Positions 1-9,135 of a DNA stretch of 64,000 bases are shown here, in pieces. Where the stretch lies: assembly GCF_000298315.2 (NCBI RefSeq), contig NZ_AEYE02000035.1, positions 543,514 through 607,513 of the forward strand, written 5' to 3'. The first letter of the stretch is position 1. Every line of letters begins with the position of its first letter. Below the pieces are notes generated by a model. The model was not told the DNA's origin. It made no database searches and saw nothing but the letters and a program-made list of their open reading frames with translations. The translations under genes were made by a program, and so were the position numbers. Origin of the DNA: Rhizobium grahamii CCGE 502 (GTDB lineage Bacteria > Pseudomonadota > Alphaproteobacteria > Rhizobiales > Rhizobiaceae).

Positions 1-104
1 CGATGCTGCCCGCAGCCCAGCGCTTGATGATAGCCTTCGCCAACGCCCGTGTTGACAACGCCGGTACTCCGGTGCGCTCGACCAAGATCACCCGGAGCGA
101 ATAA
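1..104 (+). CDS. C-terminal end of an upstream gene, possibly a SIS-domain sugar isomerase (partial)
   Basis: An open frame enters from the left edge (codons in phase with base 3) and stops with TAA at 102-104. The TAATG junction overlaps the start of the PfkB kinase by one base, so the two genes are translationally coupled. Only about 33 residues are visible, ending GTPVRSTKITRSE. This tail is reminiscent of SIS-domain phosphosugar isomerases/deglycases, which often precede PfkB kinases in rhizobial sugar ABC operons. The identification is an inference from context and cannot be confirmed from so short a piece. Confidence 0.5.
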   Translation, partial: MLPAAQRLMIAFANARVDNAGTPVRSTKITRSE

Positions 105-1033
105 TGCGTCCGCTTGCAGTCGTCGGAAATGTCAATATTGACCTCATCCTTGGCCCCGCGGCTCCCTGGCCAAAGGCGGGCACCGAAATCATCGTCGACC
201 ATGACGAATTGCGCGTGGGCGGAGCAGCCGGCAACAGTGCCCTTGCCTGGGCCGGGCTCGGCGTCGCCTTCGAGATTGCGGCAAATGTCGGCGATGACCA
301 GTTCGGCAAATGGCTGATCGACGCTTTTGGGAATCGTGCTCTGAACTGGCCGGTTCGCCCGGAGCAGACGACACTCTCGGTCGGCATCACCCATCCCGAC
401 GGCGAACGCACCTTCTTTACCACTCGCGGCCATCTCCCGCGCCTCAGCCTTCCCGATGTCCTTTCGGTGCTGGAAGGCGCCCGGCTCTCCGGAGGTTGTC
501 TCCTGCTTTGCGGATCGTTTCTGACCGAGGACCTGACGCGCGACTACGATGCCTTCTTCGATTGGGCGGACGCGCATCAAATAGACGTTGCCCTCGATAC
601 CGGGTGGCCGCTCGATGGCTGGACGAGCAAGAACTGCTATGCCACGCGGCGCTGGCTATCTCGCTGCGCCATCGCGCTACTCAATGAAGTGGAATCGACC
701 ACGCTGTCAGGCCTCGACGATCCGGGGCAAGCAGCCGCAGAAATCCGGTCGCATATGCCTGATGGCGCGATCGTCGTCGTCAAACGTGGGCCGGATGGCG
801 CGCTCGCGATCGGTGCCGACGGAGAATGCATATCGGTTGCGGCCCCGAGCGTCACGGTCGTCGACACGATCGGTGCCGGCGATGTCTTCAACGCCGGCTT
901 TCTCGCGGCATTGACAGGAGGAAAGCCGCTCGCCGATTGCCTTGAAATGGGAACAGAGGTCGCGTCGCGGGCCATTTCCACCCATCCACGAAGCTACGGC
1001 GGTGAACCCGCATCCAAGGACATGACTCGATGA
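104..1033 (+). CDS. PfkB-family carbohydrate kinase
   Basis: A 309-residue ribokinase/fructokinase-type sugar kinase that should phosphorylate a sugar or sugar derivative with ATP in the cytoplasm. The N-terminal GNVNIDLI strand and the GG-AAGN substrate-binding motif are present. Near the C-terminus DTIGAGDVFNAGF is the PfkB signature 2, with the catalytic Asp of GAGD. Length is normal for the family. The start overlaps the stop of the preceding gene (TAATG), and the stop overlaps the ATP-binding protein start (ATGA at 1030-1033), so it is one operon. The sugar substrate cannot be told from sequence; the context suggests whatever the linked transporter imports. Confidence 0.9.
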   Translation: MRPLAVVGNVNIDLILGPAAPWPKAGTEIIVDHDELRVGGAAGNSALAWAGLGVAFEIAANVGDDQFGKWLIDAFGNRALNWPVRPEQTTLSVGITHPDGERTFFTTRGHLPRLSLPDVLSVLEGARLSGGCLLLCGSFLTEDLTRDYDAFFDWADAHQIDVALDTGWPLDGWTSKNCYATRRWLSRCAIALLNEVESTTLSGLDDPGQAAAEIRSHMPDGAIVVVKRGPDGALAIGADGECISVAAPSVTVVDTIGAGDVFNAGFLAALTGGKPLADCLEMGTEVASRAISTHPRSYGGEPASKDMTR

Positions 1034-2100
1034 GTGCGCTCGAAATTAATAACATCCGCAAGACCTACGGTGATGTCGAAACCCTGAAGGGCATCGACAT
1101 CGCACTCGAAAGCGGCGAATTTCTTGTGTTGCTCGGCTCGTCTGGTTGTGGAAAGTCGACCTTGCTCAACATCGTTGCCGGACTGGCCGAGGCAACGAGT
1201 GGGGACGTTCGCATCGGCGGTCGCTCTGTCCTTGGGGTGCATCCGAAGGACCGCGACATCGCCATGGTTTTCCAGTCGTATGCGCTCTATCCGAATCTCA
1301 CCGTGCACCGCAATATCGGTTTTGGCCTCGAGATGCGGAAGGTCCCGGCCGAGGAGCGCGATCGTGCGGTGCGCGACGCCGCGAAGTTGCTGCAGATCGA
1401 AAGCCTCCTCGAGCGAAAGCCAGGCCAGCTGTCGGGAGGCCAGCGTCAGCGCGTCGCAATCGGTCGGGCCCTGGTGCGCAAGCCTGAAGTCTTCCTCTTC
1501 GATGAACCGCTGTCCAATCTCGATGCGAAACTGCGCATGGAGATGCGAACCGAGCTCAAGCGCCTGCATCAGATGCTCAAGACCACCGTCGTCTACGTAA
1601 CGCATGATCAGATCGAGGCGATGACGCTCGCCACCCGCATCGCAGTGATGCGCGACGGGCGGATCGAGCAGCTCGGAACGCCGTCCGAAATTTATGATCG
1701 ACCGGCAACCCTCTATGTCGCCACCTTCGTCGGCGCACCATCCATGAACCTTCTGAGTGTGACCGCGCGCGGCGATGTGCTTCAGATAGACGGCAGCGCC
1801 ACCGTACTGCCCATTCCACCCGGCCTTGAAACGAAGCCAGGCGACGGAAAGAGGCTGATTGCCGGCATTCGTCCGGAAGCATTTGGACCTGGGTCGTCCG
1901 GGCACGCGATTGAGGCGACGTGCGAGGTTGCCGAGCTGACCGGCCCGGAACTTGTCGTGACCGCCCTTGCCGGAACGCAGCGGATCATGGCCTGCCTGCC
2001 GCCACGCACCTTGTTGGAGAACGGACAGCCGCTGACGCTATCCTACGCTGTAGAGGCAATTCACATCTTCGACGGCGAGAGCGGACTGCGCTTAAACTAA
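1030..2100 (+). CDS. Sugar ABC transporter ATP-binding protein (UgpC/MsmX/MalK type)
   Basis: A 356-residue ATPase of the carbohydrate-uptake CUT1 class. It has Walker A GSSGCGKST, signature LSGGQRQRVAIGRA, Walker B VFLFDEPLSNLDAKLR and the H-loop VTHDQIEA. A C-terminal extension of about 120 residues is the TOBE/OB regulatory region typical of MalK/UgpC proteins. It should energise import of the sugar phosphorylated by the upstream kinase; the matching permeases and binding protein probably lie to the left of the window. Its stop is only 5 bp from the convergent oxidase gene stop at 2106. Confidence 0.93.
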   Translation: MSALEINNIRKTYGDVETLKGIDIALESGEFLVLLGSSGCGKSTLLNIVAGLAEATSGDVRIGGRSVLGVHPKDRDIAMVFQSYALYPNLTVHRNIGFGLEMRKVPAEERDRAVRDAAKLLQIESLLERKPGQLSGGQRQRVAIGRALVRKPEVFLFDEPLSNLDAKLRMEMRTELKRLHQMLKTTVVYVTHDQIEAMTLATRIAVMRDGRIEQLGTPSEIYDRPATLYVATFVGAPSMNLLSVTARGDVLQIDGSATVLPIPPGLETKPGDGKRLIAGIRPEAFGPGSSGHAIEATCEVAELTGPELVVTALAGTQRIMACLPPRTLLENGQPLTLSYAVEAIHIFDGESGLRLN

Positions 2101-2105
2101 CGCGC

Positions 2106-3266
2106 TCAGGCTGCTTTGCCCGCAGCAACGAAGCGCTTGAGGGCGTCGAACGAAAAGGCAGAGACGGGAAGACCGGTTTCGCCCTGAAGCGCCAGATCGG
2201 CGAGGATTTCGCCGACGACGCTCGTGAACTTGAACCCGTGTCCGGAACAGGGCGAAGCGACCACCACATTCGGATTGCCAGGAGCAAGATCCAGCAGGAA
2301 ATCCTCGCTGGGCAGCATGGTATAGCGGCAGGTCACCGCGTTCACGCGCTGACCGACGACCCCAGGCAGACGTTTGCTGACGAAACCGTCGAGAAGCGCT
2401 GTATCTCTGTCGTTTACCGGCGGATTGGGCTGGTTGGGATCGATCGGCTCGCGGAAATGCGCGTGCCGTCCGACTTTCACGCCGTCGACCCCGATTGCCG
2501 GGAACCCGAAATATGACCCCTCCGCGCCCTCGTCCCGCAGGAAACAAGGCATGCCTTGCGGCTTTGTCACCGTGCCGTCCTGCGGCTGATACCATGCGAC
2601 GACCTGGCGGATTGGCGTTGCCTGCGTTCGCAACTCCGGAACAAGCTCGGCGATCCACGATCCGGTGGCGACCACGACCTTCGTGACGCGGTAGTAACCA
2701 TCTGCCGAGCGGATCGTCACGCCAGCATCGTCAGGCTCGATTGCAATCACGCGTTCGCCGAAATGAAGGACAGCGCCATCCTGTGCTGCAAGCTTGAGGT
2801 AGCCCATGACCGCCGCCTCCGGCTTGAGATAGCCCCCTTGCGGATCAAGGACCGCTACCTCCTCGTTATCGAGCTGGAAGGCAGGAAATCGCCTGTTCAT
2901 TTCTTCTTTGTCGAGGACCTGGTGCGCCAGGCCGTGCATCTGGCAGGAGGCGCGGGTTCCGGACACGATCTTGCTGTCTACGCCGCCAATCTGGAGAACA
3001 CCTGTTATTGTCAGGATTTCAGCGCGAAGCCGTGCTTCAAGCGCGCTCCAGTTTCGATACGCCCGCTGCAGCAATGGGACGTAGGACGGATCCTCGAAAT
3101 ACCCGAGCCGGATGAGGCGACTGTCTCCATGAGACGAGCTCAGTGCATGGGATGGGAAATACGCATCGATGCCGATTGTTTTGGCTCCACGCTCGGCGAG
3201 AAACGAGAGAGCGGCCGATCCCATGGCTCCAAGGCCAATCACGGCAACGTCGAATTGAGCTGTCAT
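2106..3266 (-). CDS. FAD-dependent N-methyltryptophan / sarcosine oxidase-like enzyme
   Basis: A 386-residue flavoprotein of the monomeric sarcosine oxidase / SolA family, which oxidises secondary N-methyl amino acids and releases formaldehyde and H2O2. An N-terminal Rossmann motif GLGAMGSAAL binds FAD. SSSHGDSRLIR matches the family's HGD...R segment. The Cys in CRYTMLPSEDF sits where the covalent flavin Cys of this family lies, followed by the PCSGHGFK motif. It is the last gene of the minus-strand ABC operon, 9 bp after the lyase homologue. Its presence suggests that the imported compound is an N-alkylated or secondary amine. The exact substrate is unknown; solA or soxA would be over-precise names. 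Confidence 0.85.
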   Translation of the reverse strand: MTAQFDVAVIGLGAMGSAALSFLAERGAKTIGIDAYFPSHALSSSHGDSRLIRLGYFEDPSYVPLLQRAYRNWSALEARLRAEILTITGVLQIGGVDSKIVSGTRASCQMHGLAHQVLDKEEMNRRFPAFQLDNEEVAVLDPQGGYLKPEAAVMGYLKLAAQDGAVLHFGERVIAIEPDDAGVTIRSADGYYRVTKVVVATGSWIAELVPELRTQATPIRQVVAWYQPQDGTVTKPQGMPCFLRDEGAEGSYFGFPAIGVDGVKVGRHAHFREPIDPNQPNPPVNDRDTALLDGFVSKRLPGVVGQRVNAVTCRYTMLPSEDFLLDLAPGNPNVVVASPCSGHGFKFTSVVGEILADLALQGETGLPVSAFSFDALKRFVAAGKAA

Positions 3267-3275
3267 GCGTATTCC

Positions 3276-4769
3276 TTAAATAACATCCGGAGGCGCTTCG
3301 GTGCGGATCAGTGTTCGAAGAGCTTCCATGTCACCAGCCAGCGGACGATCGTCACCATAGTTTGAAACGACCTTGCGCGCCGTGCGCTGGATTGCATCGG
3401 TCCCGGTGGCCCGGCTTGCTGTGGGTCCGAGGAAATCATGTGCCTGCGCAGCCGCCATCAGTTCGATTGCGACGATATACTCGGCATTGTCGATGACCGC
3501 CAGAAGCTTGTTTGCCGCAGCGGTAGGATGGGCGAGAAAATCCTCCTGAAGGCCGGAGGTCAACCCGCCATCGGTGGAAGCAGGCGCCGCCAGTCTGCGG
3601 TTCTCGTTGCTGAGCGCGGCCGCCGTATACTGCGCAATCATGAAGCCCGAATTGCTGCCAGCGTCACTTGCAAGGAACGGCGGCAGGCCGCTGACCAGCG
3701 GATTGACGAGGCGGTCCATGCGGCGCTCGCTCATCGCCGAGATCTGCGCGATGGCAATCGCAAGACTATCACATGCCTGCGCAAGAGCCGGCGCGACGGC
3801 GTGCGCCTCAGACGAAACGACAGGGTCCGCGGGCGAGCCTGAGACCGCCGGATTGTCGGTCACGGAGGCAAGCTCGCGATCGACGACCTCAGACGCATTC
3901 GCAAAGACGTCGCGGGCAGCACCGTGCGCGTGCGGGACCGAGCGCAGGCTGAGCGCATCCTGGGTTCGCTTTCCAAGCGCGGCAGCAACCAGGCCGCTGC
4001 CAGCCAGCCGACGGCGCAGCGACGCGCCGACCTCAGCTATGCCGCGCGAAGGACGCATGGCCAGCACGGCTTCATCAAAGGCTGCCATCTGGCATCCAGC
4101 GGCCTCGAGGGTCAGAGCGGCGACGGCATCTGCCCAGTCAAGCACGTGGAGTGCCCGAGAAAGGGCAACGCTTGCCAGACCGGTTGCGCAAGCCGTACCG
4201 TTGACGAGACTGAGCCCTTCCTTGGCGCGAAGCACGAGCGGTGTCAGGCCGATTGCGCTGAGTGCCTCGCCGCCCTTCAGGGGCTTTCCGTTCACCTTTG
4301 CGCTTCCCGCGCCAATGAGAACGAGCGCGGTGTGGGCATTATGCGTCAGGTATCCGGCCGACCCTTTCGACGGAACGTCCGGAATACAATCATGGTCCAG
4401 GAAGGCAGTCAGATACCGGAGGATTTCAGTCCTGACGCCGGAATGGCCGTGAGCAAAATTTGCAATTTGCGCAGCGATGATCGCCCGAACCTCGCGTGGC
4501 GCCAGCAGCGCGCCGACGCCACAGGCGTGGCTGAGGACAATGTTGCGCGACAGGCGGCTTTGCGAGTTGCGGTCGACGACCGTATCCGAAAGCGCGCCGA
4601 CGCCTGTATTGATGCCGTAGGCACGCACGCCGGTCTCAACGATCCGCTCGACGATCCGGCTGGCACTCTCTACGCGTCCCCAGGCCGAAGGAGACAGTGC
4701 AAGCGCCTCCCCGTTGGCGACGCGCGCGACATCACACCAGCCGATGCGCGTCTCGATGATCACAGTCAT
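3276..4769 (-). CDS. Aromatic amino acid lyase (HAL/PAL) homologue lacking the MIO triad
   Basis: A 497-residue protein with the overall fold and length of histidine ammonia-lyase. Tyr51 in YGINTGVG, Asn190 in LVNGT, Arg276 in SLR and the QED motif in SGLQEDF are conserved. However, the loop that should read GSVG-ASG-DLAPL reads GSAG-YLTHN (residues 136-143): three residues are missing exactly where Ala-Ser-Gly cyclises to the MIO electrophile. The second active-site Tyr (YSLR in HAL) is Leu273 (DALSLR). A standard ammonia elimination is therefore unlikely. The ergothionase branch of this superfamily is known to eliminate trimethylamine without MIO, which is one possible precedent. Start codon ATG overlaps the ABC ATPase stop (4766-4769). 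Confidence 0.88.
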   Translation of the reverse strand: MTVIIETRIGWCDVARVANGEALALSPSAWGRVESASRIVERIVETGVRAYGINTGVGALSDTVVDRNSQSRLSRNIVLSHACGVGALLAPREVRAIIAAQIANFAHGHSGVRTEILRYLTAFLDHDCIPDVPSKGSAGYLTHNAHTALVLIGAGSAKVNGKPLKGGEALSAIGLTPLVLRAKEGLSLVNGTACATGLASVALSRALHVLDWADAVAALTLEAAGCQMAAFDEAVLAMRPSRGIAEVGASLRRRLAGSGLVAAALGKRTQDALSLRSVPHAHGAARDVFANASEVVDRELASVTDNPAVSGSPADPVVSSEAHAVAPALAQACDSLAIAIAQISAMSERRMDRLVNPLVSGLPPFLASDAGSNSGFMIAQYTAAALSNENRRLAAPASTDGGLTSGLQEDFLAHPTAAANKLLAVIDNAEYIVAIELMAAAQAHDFLGPTASRATGTDAIQRTARKVVSNYGDDRPLAGDMEALRTLIRTEAPPDVI

Positions 4770-5542
4770 TGCCCGGTTCCGAAGTGACCGATGAATTGGC
4801 GGAAGGCTGGGGTTGCGGCCCCGCCGAACATCTCGTCGGGTGTGCCTGAGCTTTCGACCAGCCCTTCCTTCATGAAGACGACGCGATTGGAGACGTTGCG
4901 GGCGAAACTCATTTCGTGCGTGACAACAAGCATGGTCATCCCCTCCTCTGCCAGAGCGCGCATGACCCGCAGCACCTCGCCAACGAGTTCCGGGTCAAGG
5001 GCCGAAGTCGGCTCGTCGAAAAGCATGACCTTCGGCTTCATTGCAAGCGCCCGGGCAATTGCGGCGCGCTGCTGCTGGCCGCCCGACAGATGGGCGGGAT
5101 AGGCATGCCGCTTGTCGGCTATGCCGACCTTCTTCAACAGGACCTCCGCCTCGGCGATGCATTCCGCCCGAGGGCGTTTGAGAACATGCACCGGCCCTTC
5201 GATCACGTTTTGCAGGATCGTCATGTGGGACCATAGATTGAAGGACTGGAACACCATTCCGAGTTCCGAGCGAATATGATCGACCTGTTTCTGGCTGGCG
5301 GGACGGCTGGTGCCGCCCTTGTGGATCATCCGGATCTGTTCGCCATCGACCCAGATCTCGCCGTCGGTTGCCGTCTCCAGCAGGTTGATGCAACGAAGGA
5401 ACGTGGATTTGCCGGAACCCGAGGCTCCGAGCAAGGAGATGACGTCGCCATCCTCTGCATCGAGCGAGATGCCTTTAAGAACCTCGTGCGTGCCGAAGCT
5501 CTTGCGGATGTTGCGGACGGATAGTCGGGTAACGCCTGGCAT
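4766..5542 (-). CDS. Amino-acid ABC transporter ATP-binding protein (HisP/OccP/GlnQ type)
   Basis: A 258-residue ATPase of the polar-amino-acid uptake family. Walker A is GASGSGKST, signature [14 protein letters not shown], Walker [18 protein letters not shown], and the H-loop is VVTHEM. An insert after the first strand region (around GGTSRPASQ) is typical of HisP and octopine/nopaline transporters. It lies 29 bp downstream of the second permease gene and its stop overlaps the lyase-homologue start, so transport and catabolism are transcribed together. It should power import by the two permeases encoded upstream. Confidence 0.94.
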   Translation of the reverse strand: MPGVTRLSVRNIRKSFGTHEVLKGISLDAEDGDVISLLGASGSGKSTFLRCINLLETATDGEIWVDGEQIRMIHKGGTSRPASQKQVDHIRSELGMVFQSFNLWSHMTILQNVIEGPVHVLKRPRAECIAEAEVLLKKVGIADKRHAYPAHLSGGQQQRAAIARALAMKPKVMLFDEPTSALDPELVGEVLRVMRALAEEGMTMLVVTHEMSFARNVSNRVVFMKEGLVESSGTPDEMFGGAATPAFRQFIGHFGTGQ

Positions 5543-5571
5543 GGAAGCTCCAATCGTGTCCGTTCAGTCTC

Positions 5572-6276
5572 TCAGGCCTTCAGCGCCGGCGGAATCGCAC
5601 GGCGATGTCGCGAGAGCGAATATTCGAGCAGGGACATCGCCTGCAGGATGATGAAGTTGAGAACGAGGTAGATGATGGCCGCGCAGAGGAATACCTCCAT
5701 CGTGCGGTAAGTTTGCGAGATCAACCGCTGCGCCACACCCGTCACCTCCCAAACCGTCACCAGGCTTGCAAGCGCTGTCGACTTCATCATCAAGACGATC
5801 TCGGTGGAATATGCCGGGAGTGCGTGGCGGAAAGCGACCGGCGCGAGGATGCGGCGAACGAGCAGTGCGCCCGACATTCCGATCGAGCGGGCGGCTTCGA
5901 TCTCGCGTGGCGAGACAGCGCGAATACCCCCGCGGAAGATCTCGGCCGAGTAGCCCGCGGTGCAAAGCGCAAGAGACAGCACGGCACAAACGAATGGCTC
6001 GCGCAGGAAAGGCCAGAGGAAGGAGTAGCGGATGAACCCGAACTGGCCAAGGCCGTAAAAGACGAGGAACATCTGAATCAACAGCGGCGAGCCGCGGAAG
6101 ACGAAGATGTATCCCTTCGCAAAAGCCGAGAGCACCGGGTTGCCGCCGACGCGCATCCAGACGATCAGGAGCGCGAGGAGGCCACCGACGATGATCGAAA
6201 GAGAAAACAGCGCCAAGGTCATCGGAACGGCCTTGAGCAAGGTGGTCATTGTTTGGAAGAGAAAAGCAAAATCCAT
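5572..6276 (-). CDS. Amino-acid ABC transporter permease (HisM type)
   Basis: A 234-residue inner-membrane permease with about five hydrophobic segments. The EAA loop EIFRGGIRAVSPREIEAARSIG contacts the ATPase. It belongs to the His/Glu/Gln/Arg/opine permease family. It follows the other permease with a 9-bp gap and pairs with it to form the heterodimeric channel. The start ATG encodes MDFAFLFQTMTTLLK, and the length is typical for HisM-type subunits. Confidence 0.92.
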   Translation of the reverse strand: MDFAFLFQTMTTLLKAVPMTLALFSLSIIVGGLLALLIVWMRVGGNPVLSAFAKGYIFVFRGSPLLIQMFLVFYGLGQFGFIRYSFLWPFLREPFVCAVLSLALCTAGYSAEIFRGGIRAVSPREIEAARSIGMSGALLVRRILAPVAFRHALPAYSTEIVLMMKSTALASLVTVWEVTGVAQRLISQTYRTMEVFLCAAIIYLVLNFIILQAMSLLEYSLSRHRRAIPPALKA

Positions 6277-6285
6277 GATGCCACC

Positions 6286-7011
6286 TCACGCCTTTCCCAT
6301 GGCCGCTGTCGGCATGCTGCGATTGGCGCGCCGCTCGGCGCCGTTGAAGATGCGGTCGGAGAGACTCGTCAGGACGAGATAGAGAATGCCGCCCACAATG
6401 AAGAAGAGGAAGTACTGTCTTGTCGAGCCAGCGGCGACCTGGCTGGTGCGCATAAGTTCGGCTAGGCCTGTCACCGAGATCAGTGCCGAATCCTTGAGGC
6501 TGAGCTGCCACACGTTTCCGAGACCTGGAATGGCAAAACGCAGTACCTGCGGAATGATCACCCGGCGGAACCGCAGGCCACGGTTCATGCCGATGGCATT
6601 GGCCGCCTCCAGTTCACCCTTGGAAATGGCGAGGTAGGCGCCGCGAAACACTTCTGCCTGGTATGCGCCGGATATGATGCCGACCGCCAAGGCGCCGGCA
6701 AGGAAGGAGGGCAGACCGAGGAAACCTTCGTAGCCCATTGCCTTGCCAATCGAGGTGACGGCAGACGAGCCCCCGAAATAGATCAGATAGATGATCAACA
6801 GTTCGGGCACGCCCCGAAAGACGGTCGTATAGACGTTGCCGATGGCAACGAGGCTCGTTTTTCCGGAGAGTTTTGCGGCAGCGATGATCGCCCCGAGCAC
6901 AGCCCCGATCGCCAGCGCACTTGCAGTCACGCACAACGTCACGAGCGCTGCAAGCAGGAGAAGCGCACCCCATCCGGTCGAGCCGAATCCAATAAGTTCC
7001 AGTGTTGCCAT
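6286..7011 (-). CDS. Amino-acid ABC transporter permease (HisQ type)
   Basis: A 241-residue inner-membrane permease with hydrophobic N-terminal segments and the family EAA loop (EVFRGAYLAISKGELEAANAIG). It is homologous to HisQ/OccQ. It lies 100 bp downstream of the binding-protein gene and 9 bp upstream of the second permease. Together the binding protein, two permeases and ATPase form a complete polar-amino-acid or opine-type importer. Confidence 0.92.
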   Translation of the reverse strand: MATLELIGFGSTGWGALLLLAALVTLCVTASALAIGAVLGAIIAAAKLSGKTSLVAIGNVYTTVFRGVPELLIIYLIYFGGSSAVTSIGKAMGYEGFLGLPSFLAGALAVGIISGAYQAEVFRGAYLAISKGELEAANAIGMNRGLRFRRVIIPQVLRFAIPGLGNVWQLSLKDSALISVTGLAELMRTSQVAAGSTRQYFLFFIVGGILYLVLTSLSDRIFNGAERRANRSMPTAAMGKA

Positions 7012-7111
7012 GTCATGTTCCCCGCGCCCGCCGCTGTCCTGGCGGTGTCAGAATAGCATGCGGTCCCCGGCATCATGGCCGGAGACCGTGACGTCCGGCA
7101 TTGGCCGGAAA

Positions 7112-7954
7112 TCAGTTCTGCGGGCTGACGTCGACCTTGAACCACTTCATCGACAGTTCCTTCACAGTCCCGTCGGCAAGTGCCGACTTGATCGCTTCGT
7201 TGAACTTGTCGCGAAGATCCGTGTCGGCCTGACGCACGCCGAGGCCTTCGCCCTCGCCCCAGATCGGGCCAACGATTTCAGGGCCGGTGAAGGCCAGGCT
7301 GTCGTTTGCGGACTGGAACGCATTGGCGAAATAGACCGCATCGTCGAAGCCGAGGTCAATGCGGCCGTTCTGCAGGTCGAGATCCCGGTCTGCACCGGTC
7401 TTGTATTCGCGGATTTCTGCGATGTCGCCGAAATTGTCGTAGACGAACTTCGCATAGACGGTCGCCGCCTGGATGCCGATCGTCTTGCCCTTGAAGGCTT
7501 CCTTCAGTGCATCGACCTCCTTAACGCCGGTCTGGCCGGGCGTCATCTTGATCGTCGCCCCGGTTCCAGCTGCCTTGGCGAGCGGGCTGTCCTTGGCGGT
7601 TGCGAAGGCCGCAGGCGTCGCAGCGTACGGGATCGTGAAGCCAATGACCTTCTTGCGGTCATCGGTGATCGACAGTGCATCCATGATGACGTCGAACTTG
7701 CCAGCGTTGAGCGCCGGGATCATGCCGTCCCAATCGGAGGCTACGAGCTTGCATTCGATCTTGGCGCGCTCGCAGAGGATCTTTGCAAGCTCAGGCTCGA
7801 AACCACCAAGCGTGCCATCGGCATTGGTCATGTTCCACGGCGCGTAGGCGCCCTCGAGCGTGATCGTTGCGGTTCTCCAGTCCTTGGCGGCCACCGGACC
7901 AGCAAAAGCAGAAAGCGCGACGGCGCCGGAAAGAAGAAGCGTACGGAAAGTCAT
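7112..7954 (-). CDS. Periplasmic amino-acid-binding protein of the ABC transporter
   Basis: A 280-residue SBP_bac_3 family binding protein. The chosen ATG at 7954 starts MTFRTLLLSGAVALSAFAG, a classical Sec signal peptide with cleavage near VAAKDW. An AGAGGAGAA-like Shine-Dalgarno sequence precedes it by about 8 bases, so the longer open frame to 8071 is rejected. The body shows the lysine/arginine/ornithine- or opine-binding pattern (GGFEPELAKILCERA, DWDGMIPALNAGKFD, DDAVYFANAF). It is the first gene of the operon and faces the divergent GntR regulator. The ligand is unknown; the family and its neighbours point to a cationic or histidine-like compound. Confidence 0.92.
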   Translation of the reverse strand: MTFRTLLLSGAVALSAFAGPVAAKDWRTATITLEGAYAPWNMTNADGTLGGFEPELAKILCERAKIECKLVASDWDGMIPALNAGKFDVIMDALSITDDRKKVIGFTIPYAATPAAFATAKDSPLAKAAGTGATIKMTPGQTGVKEVDALKEAFKGKTIGIQAATVYAKFVYDNFGDIAEIREYKTGADRDLDLQNGRIDLGFDDAVYFANAFQSANDSLAFTGPEIVGPIWGEGEGLGVRQADTDLRDKFNEAIKSALADGTVKELSMKWFKVDVSPQN

Positions 7955-8059
7955 TGGTTGGTTCTCCTCTGAAATGAAACTTGACCTTACGGTACGATAC
8001 CGGTCTTCGCCGGCTTGCCCGATGCCGACCTTAGCCTGGTCGATCTTTCGAGAGGTTGT

Positions 8060-8073
8060 ATATGGTACCATAT
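8060..8073. promoter_or_regulatory. Perfect 14-bp palindrome, candidate operator for the HutC-like repressor
   Basis: ATATGGTACCATAT lies between the divergent binding-protein and GntR-regulator genes, 71 bp from the regulator start and 106 bp from the binding-protein start. GntR/HutC proteins bind such short palindromes. The left half extends to TTGTATATGG (8056-8065), and the same 10-mer recurs just after the regulator gene (8898-8907). The site probably controls both transcripts; this is inferred from position and symmetry only. Confidence 0.6.
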
Positions 8074-8144
8074 GTGATATTTTGTGTTATGCAAGTGGAA
8101 AGTCGATGGCATGTTCGGATTTGCCGTTGCGAAAGGAATAGGCA

Positions 8145-8891
8145 ATGAAGCGTCAAAGTGAGTTGAAGCGGGACAACGATACCGCACCGCTCTACGCCGG
8201 CGTCAAGCAAATGATCCTCGATCGTATCCATAGTGGCGAATGGCCCCCGAAGCACCGCGTTCCTTCCGAAAACGAGCTCGTGACGGAACTCGGCGTAAGC
8301 AAGATGACGGCCAACCGCGCCCTGCGCGAGCTTGCCAGTGAGGGCGAGCTTGTCCGGATCCAGGGCGTCGGCTCCTTCGTGGCGGAGCGCAAGGGCTATT
8401 CAGCGCTGTTCGAGGTCCGCAACATTGCCGAGGAAATTACCGAGCGAGGCCATGCTCATGAGGCATCCGTGGTTATTTTGGCCCGGGAAACCGCCTCTCC
8501 GGAGACCGCCGACGCACTCGAGCTGGAGATCGGCGCGCCCATATTTCACTCCCTGATCGTGCACAGCGAAAACGGAGTTCCAGTCCAGATCGAAGACCGC
8601 TTTGTGAACCCGGCGACGGCCCCCGACTACCTGGATCAGGACTTCACGTCGCTGACGCCCAACGCCTATCTGACGACAGCCGCGCCACTCAGCGGTTCGG
8701 AGCACATTGTCGAGGCGGCAATGCCGCAATCCTGGGAATGCAAGCTGCTGACAATCCTCAAGAACGAACCCTGCCTCGCAATCCGCCGCCGCACCTGGTC
8801 CGGCCGGAACGTCGTTTCCACCGCGCGTCTCATTTACCCAGGCAATCGCTACAGGCTCGAGGCACGAACTGGCAAAACGTTCGAAGAGTAG
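8145..8891 (+). CDS. GntR-family regulator with UTRA domain (HutC subfamily)
   Basis: A 248-residue repressor. Residues about 15-80 form the GntR winged helix (MILDRIHSGEWPPKHRVPSE, then LGVSKMTANRALREL). Residues about 90-240 are a UTRA ligand-binding domain ending RLIYPGNRYRLEART, very like the histidine-utilisation repressor HutC. It is transcribed away from the ABC/lyase operon across the 14-bp palindrome. By family analogy it should repress that operon until a histidine- or urocanate-like metabolite is bound. No hutU, hutI or hutG is present here, so it is not the normal hut locus. Confidence 0.9.
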   Translation: MKRQSELKRDNDTAPLYAGVKQMILDRIHSGEWPPKHRVPSENELVTELGVSKMTANRALRELASEGELVRIQGVGSFVAERKGYSALFEVRNIAEEITERGHAHEASVVILARETASPETADALELEIGAPIFHSLIVHSENGVPVQIEDRFVNPATAPDYLDQDFTSLTPNAYLTTAAPLSGSEHIVEAAMPQSWECKLLTILKNEPCLAIRRRTWSGRNVVSTARLIYPGNRYRLEARTGKTFEE

Positions 8892-9135
8892 ACTTAGTTG
8901 TATATGGAATGTCGCCCTCATAAATGGAATCCATGGCGTCGAACAGCCCATCTTGGGCAGTCGCAAAGCGCAAATGCCAGCAGATTTCAATTTAGGAGCG
9001 CCTGAAAGAAAAATCAGATCCGGCGATGATCGGCCCGCCTGGCGTGCACGCTTGCAAGCATCGCAGCCACTGCATAGCTGCATTGCACAAAAATTGTTTT
9101 CCAATTGGTCAAAAAAGCGGCACAACGATCATAGC

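Noticed and set aside
994-1905. Long minus-strand open frame (303 codons)
   Set aside because: It lies opposite the well-supported ABC ATPase gene, has no recognisable domain and arises from GC-rich codon bias.
8145-8891. Canonical histidine-utilisation (hut) locus
   Set aside because: The regulator is HutC-like, but no hutU, hutI or hutG is present and the lyase lacks the MIO triad.
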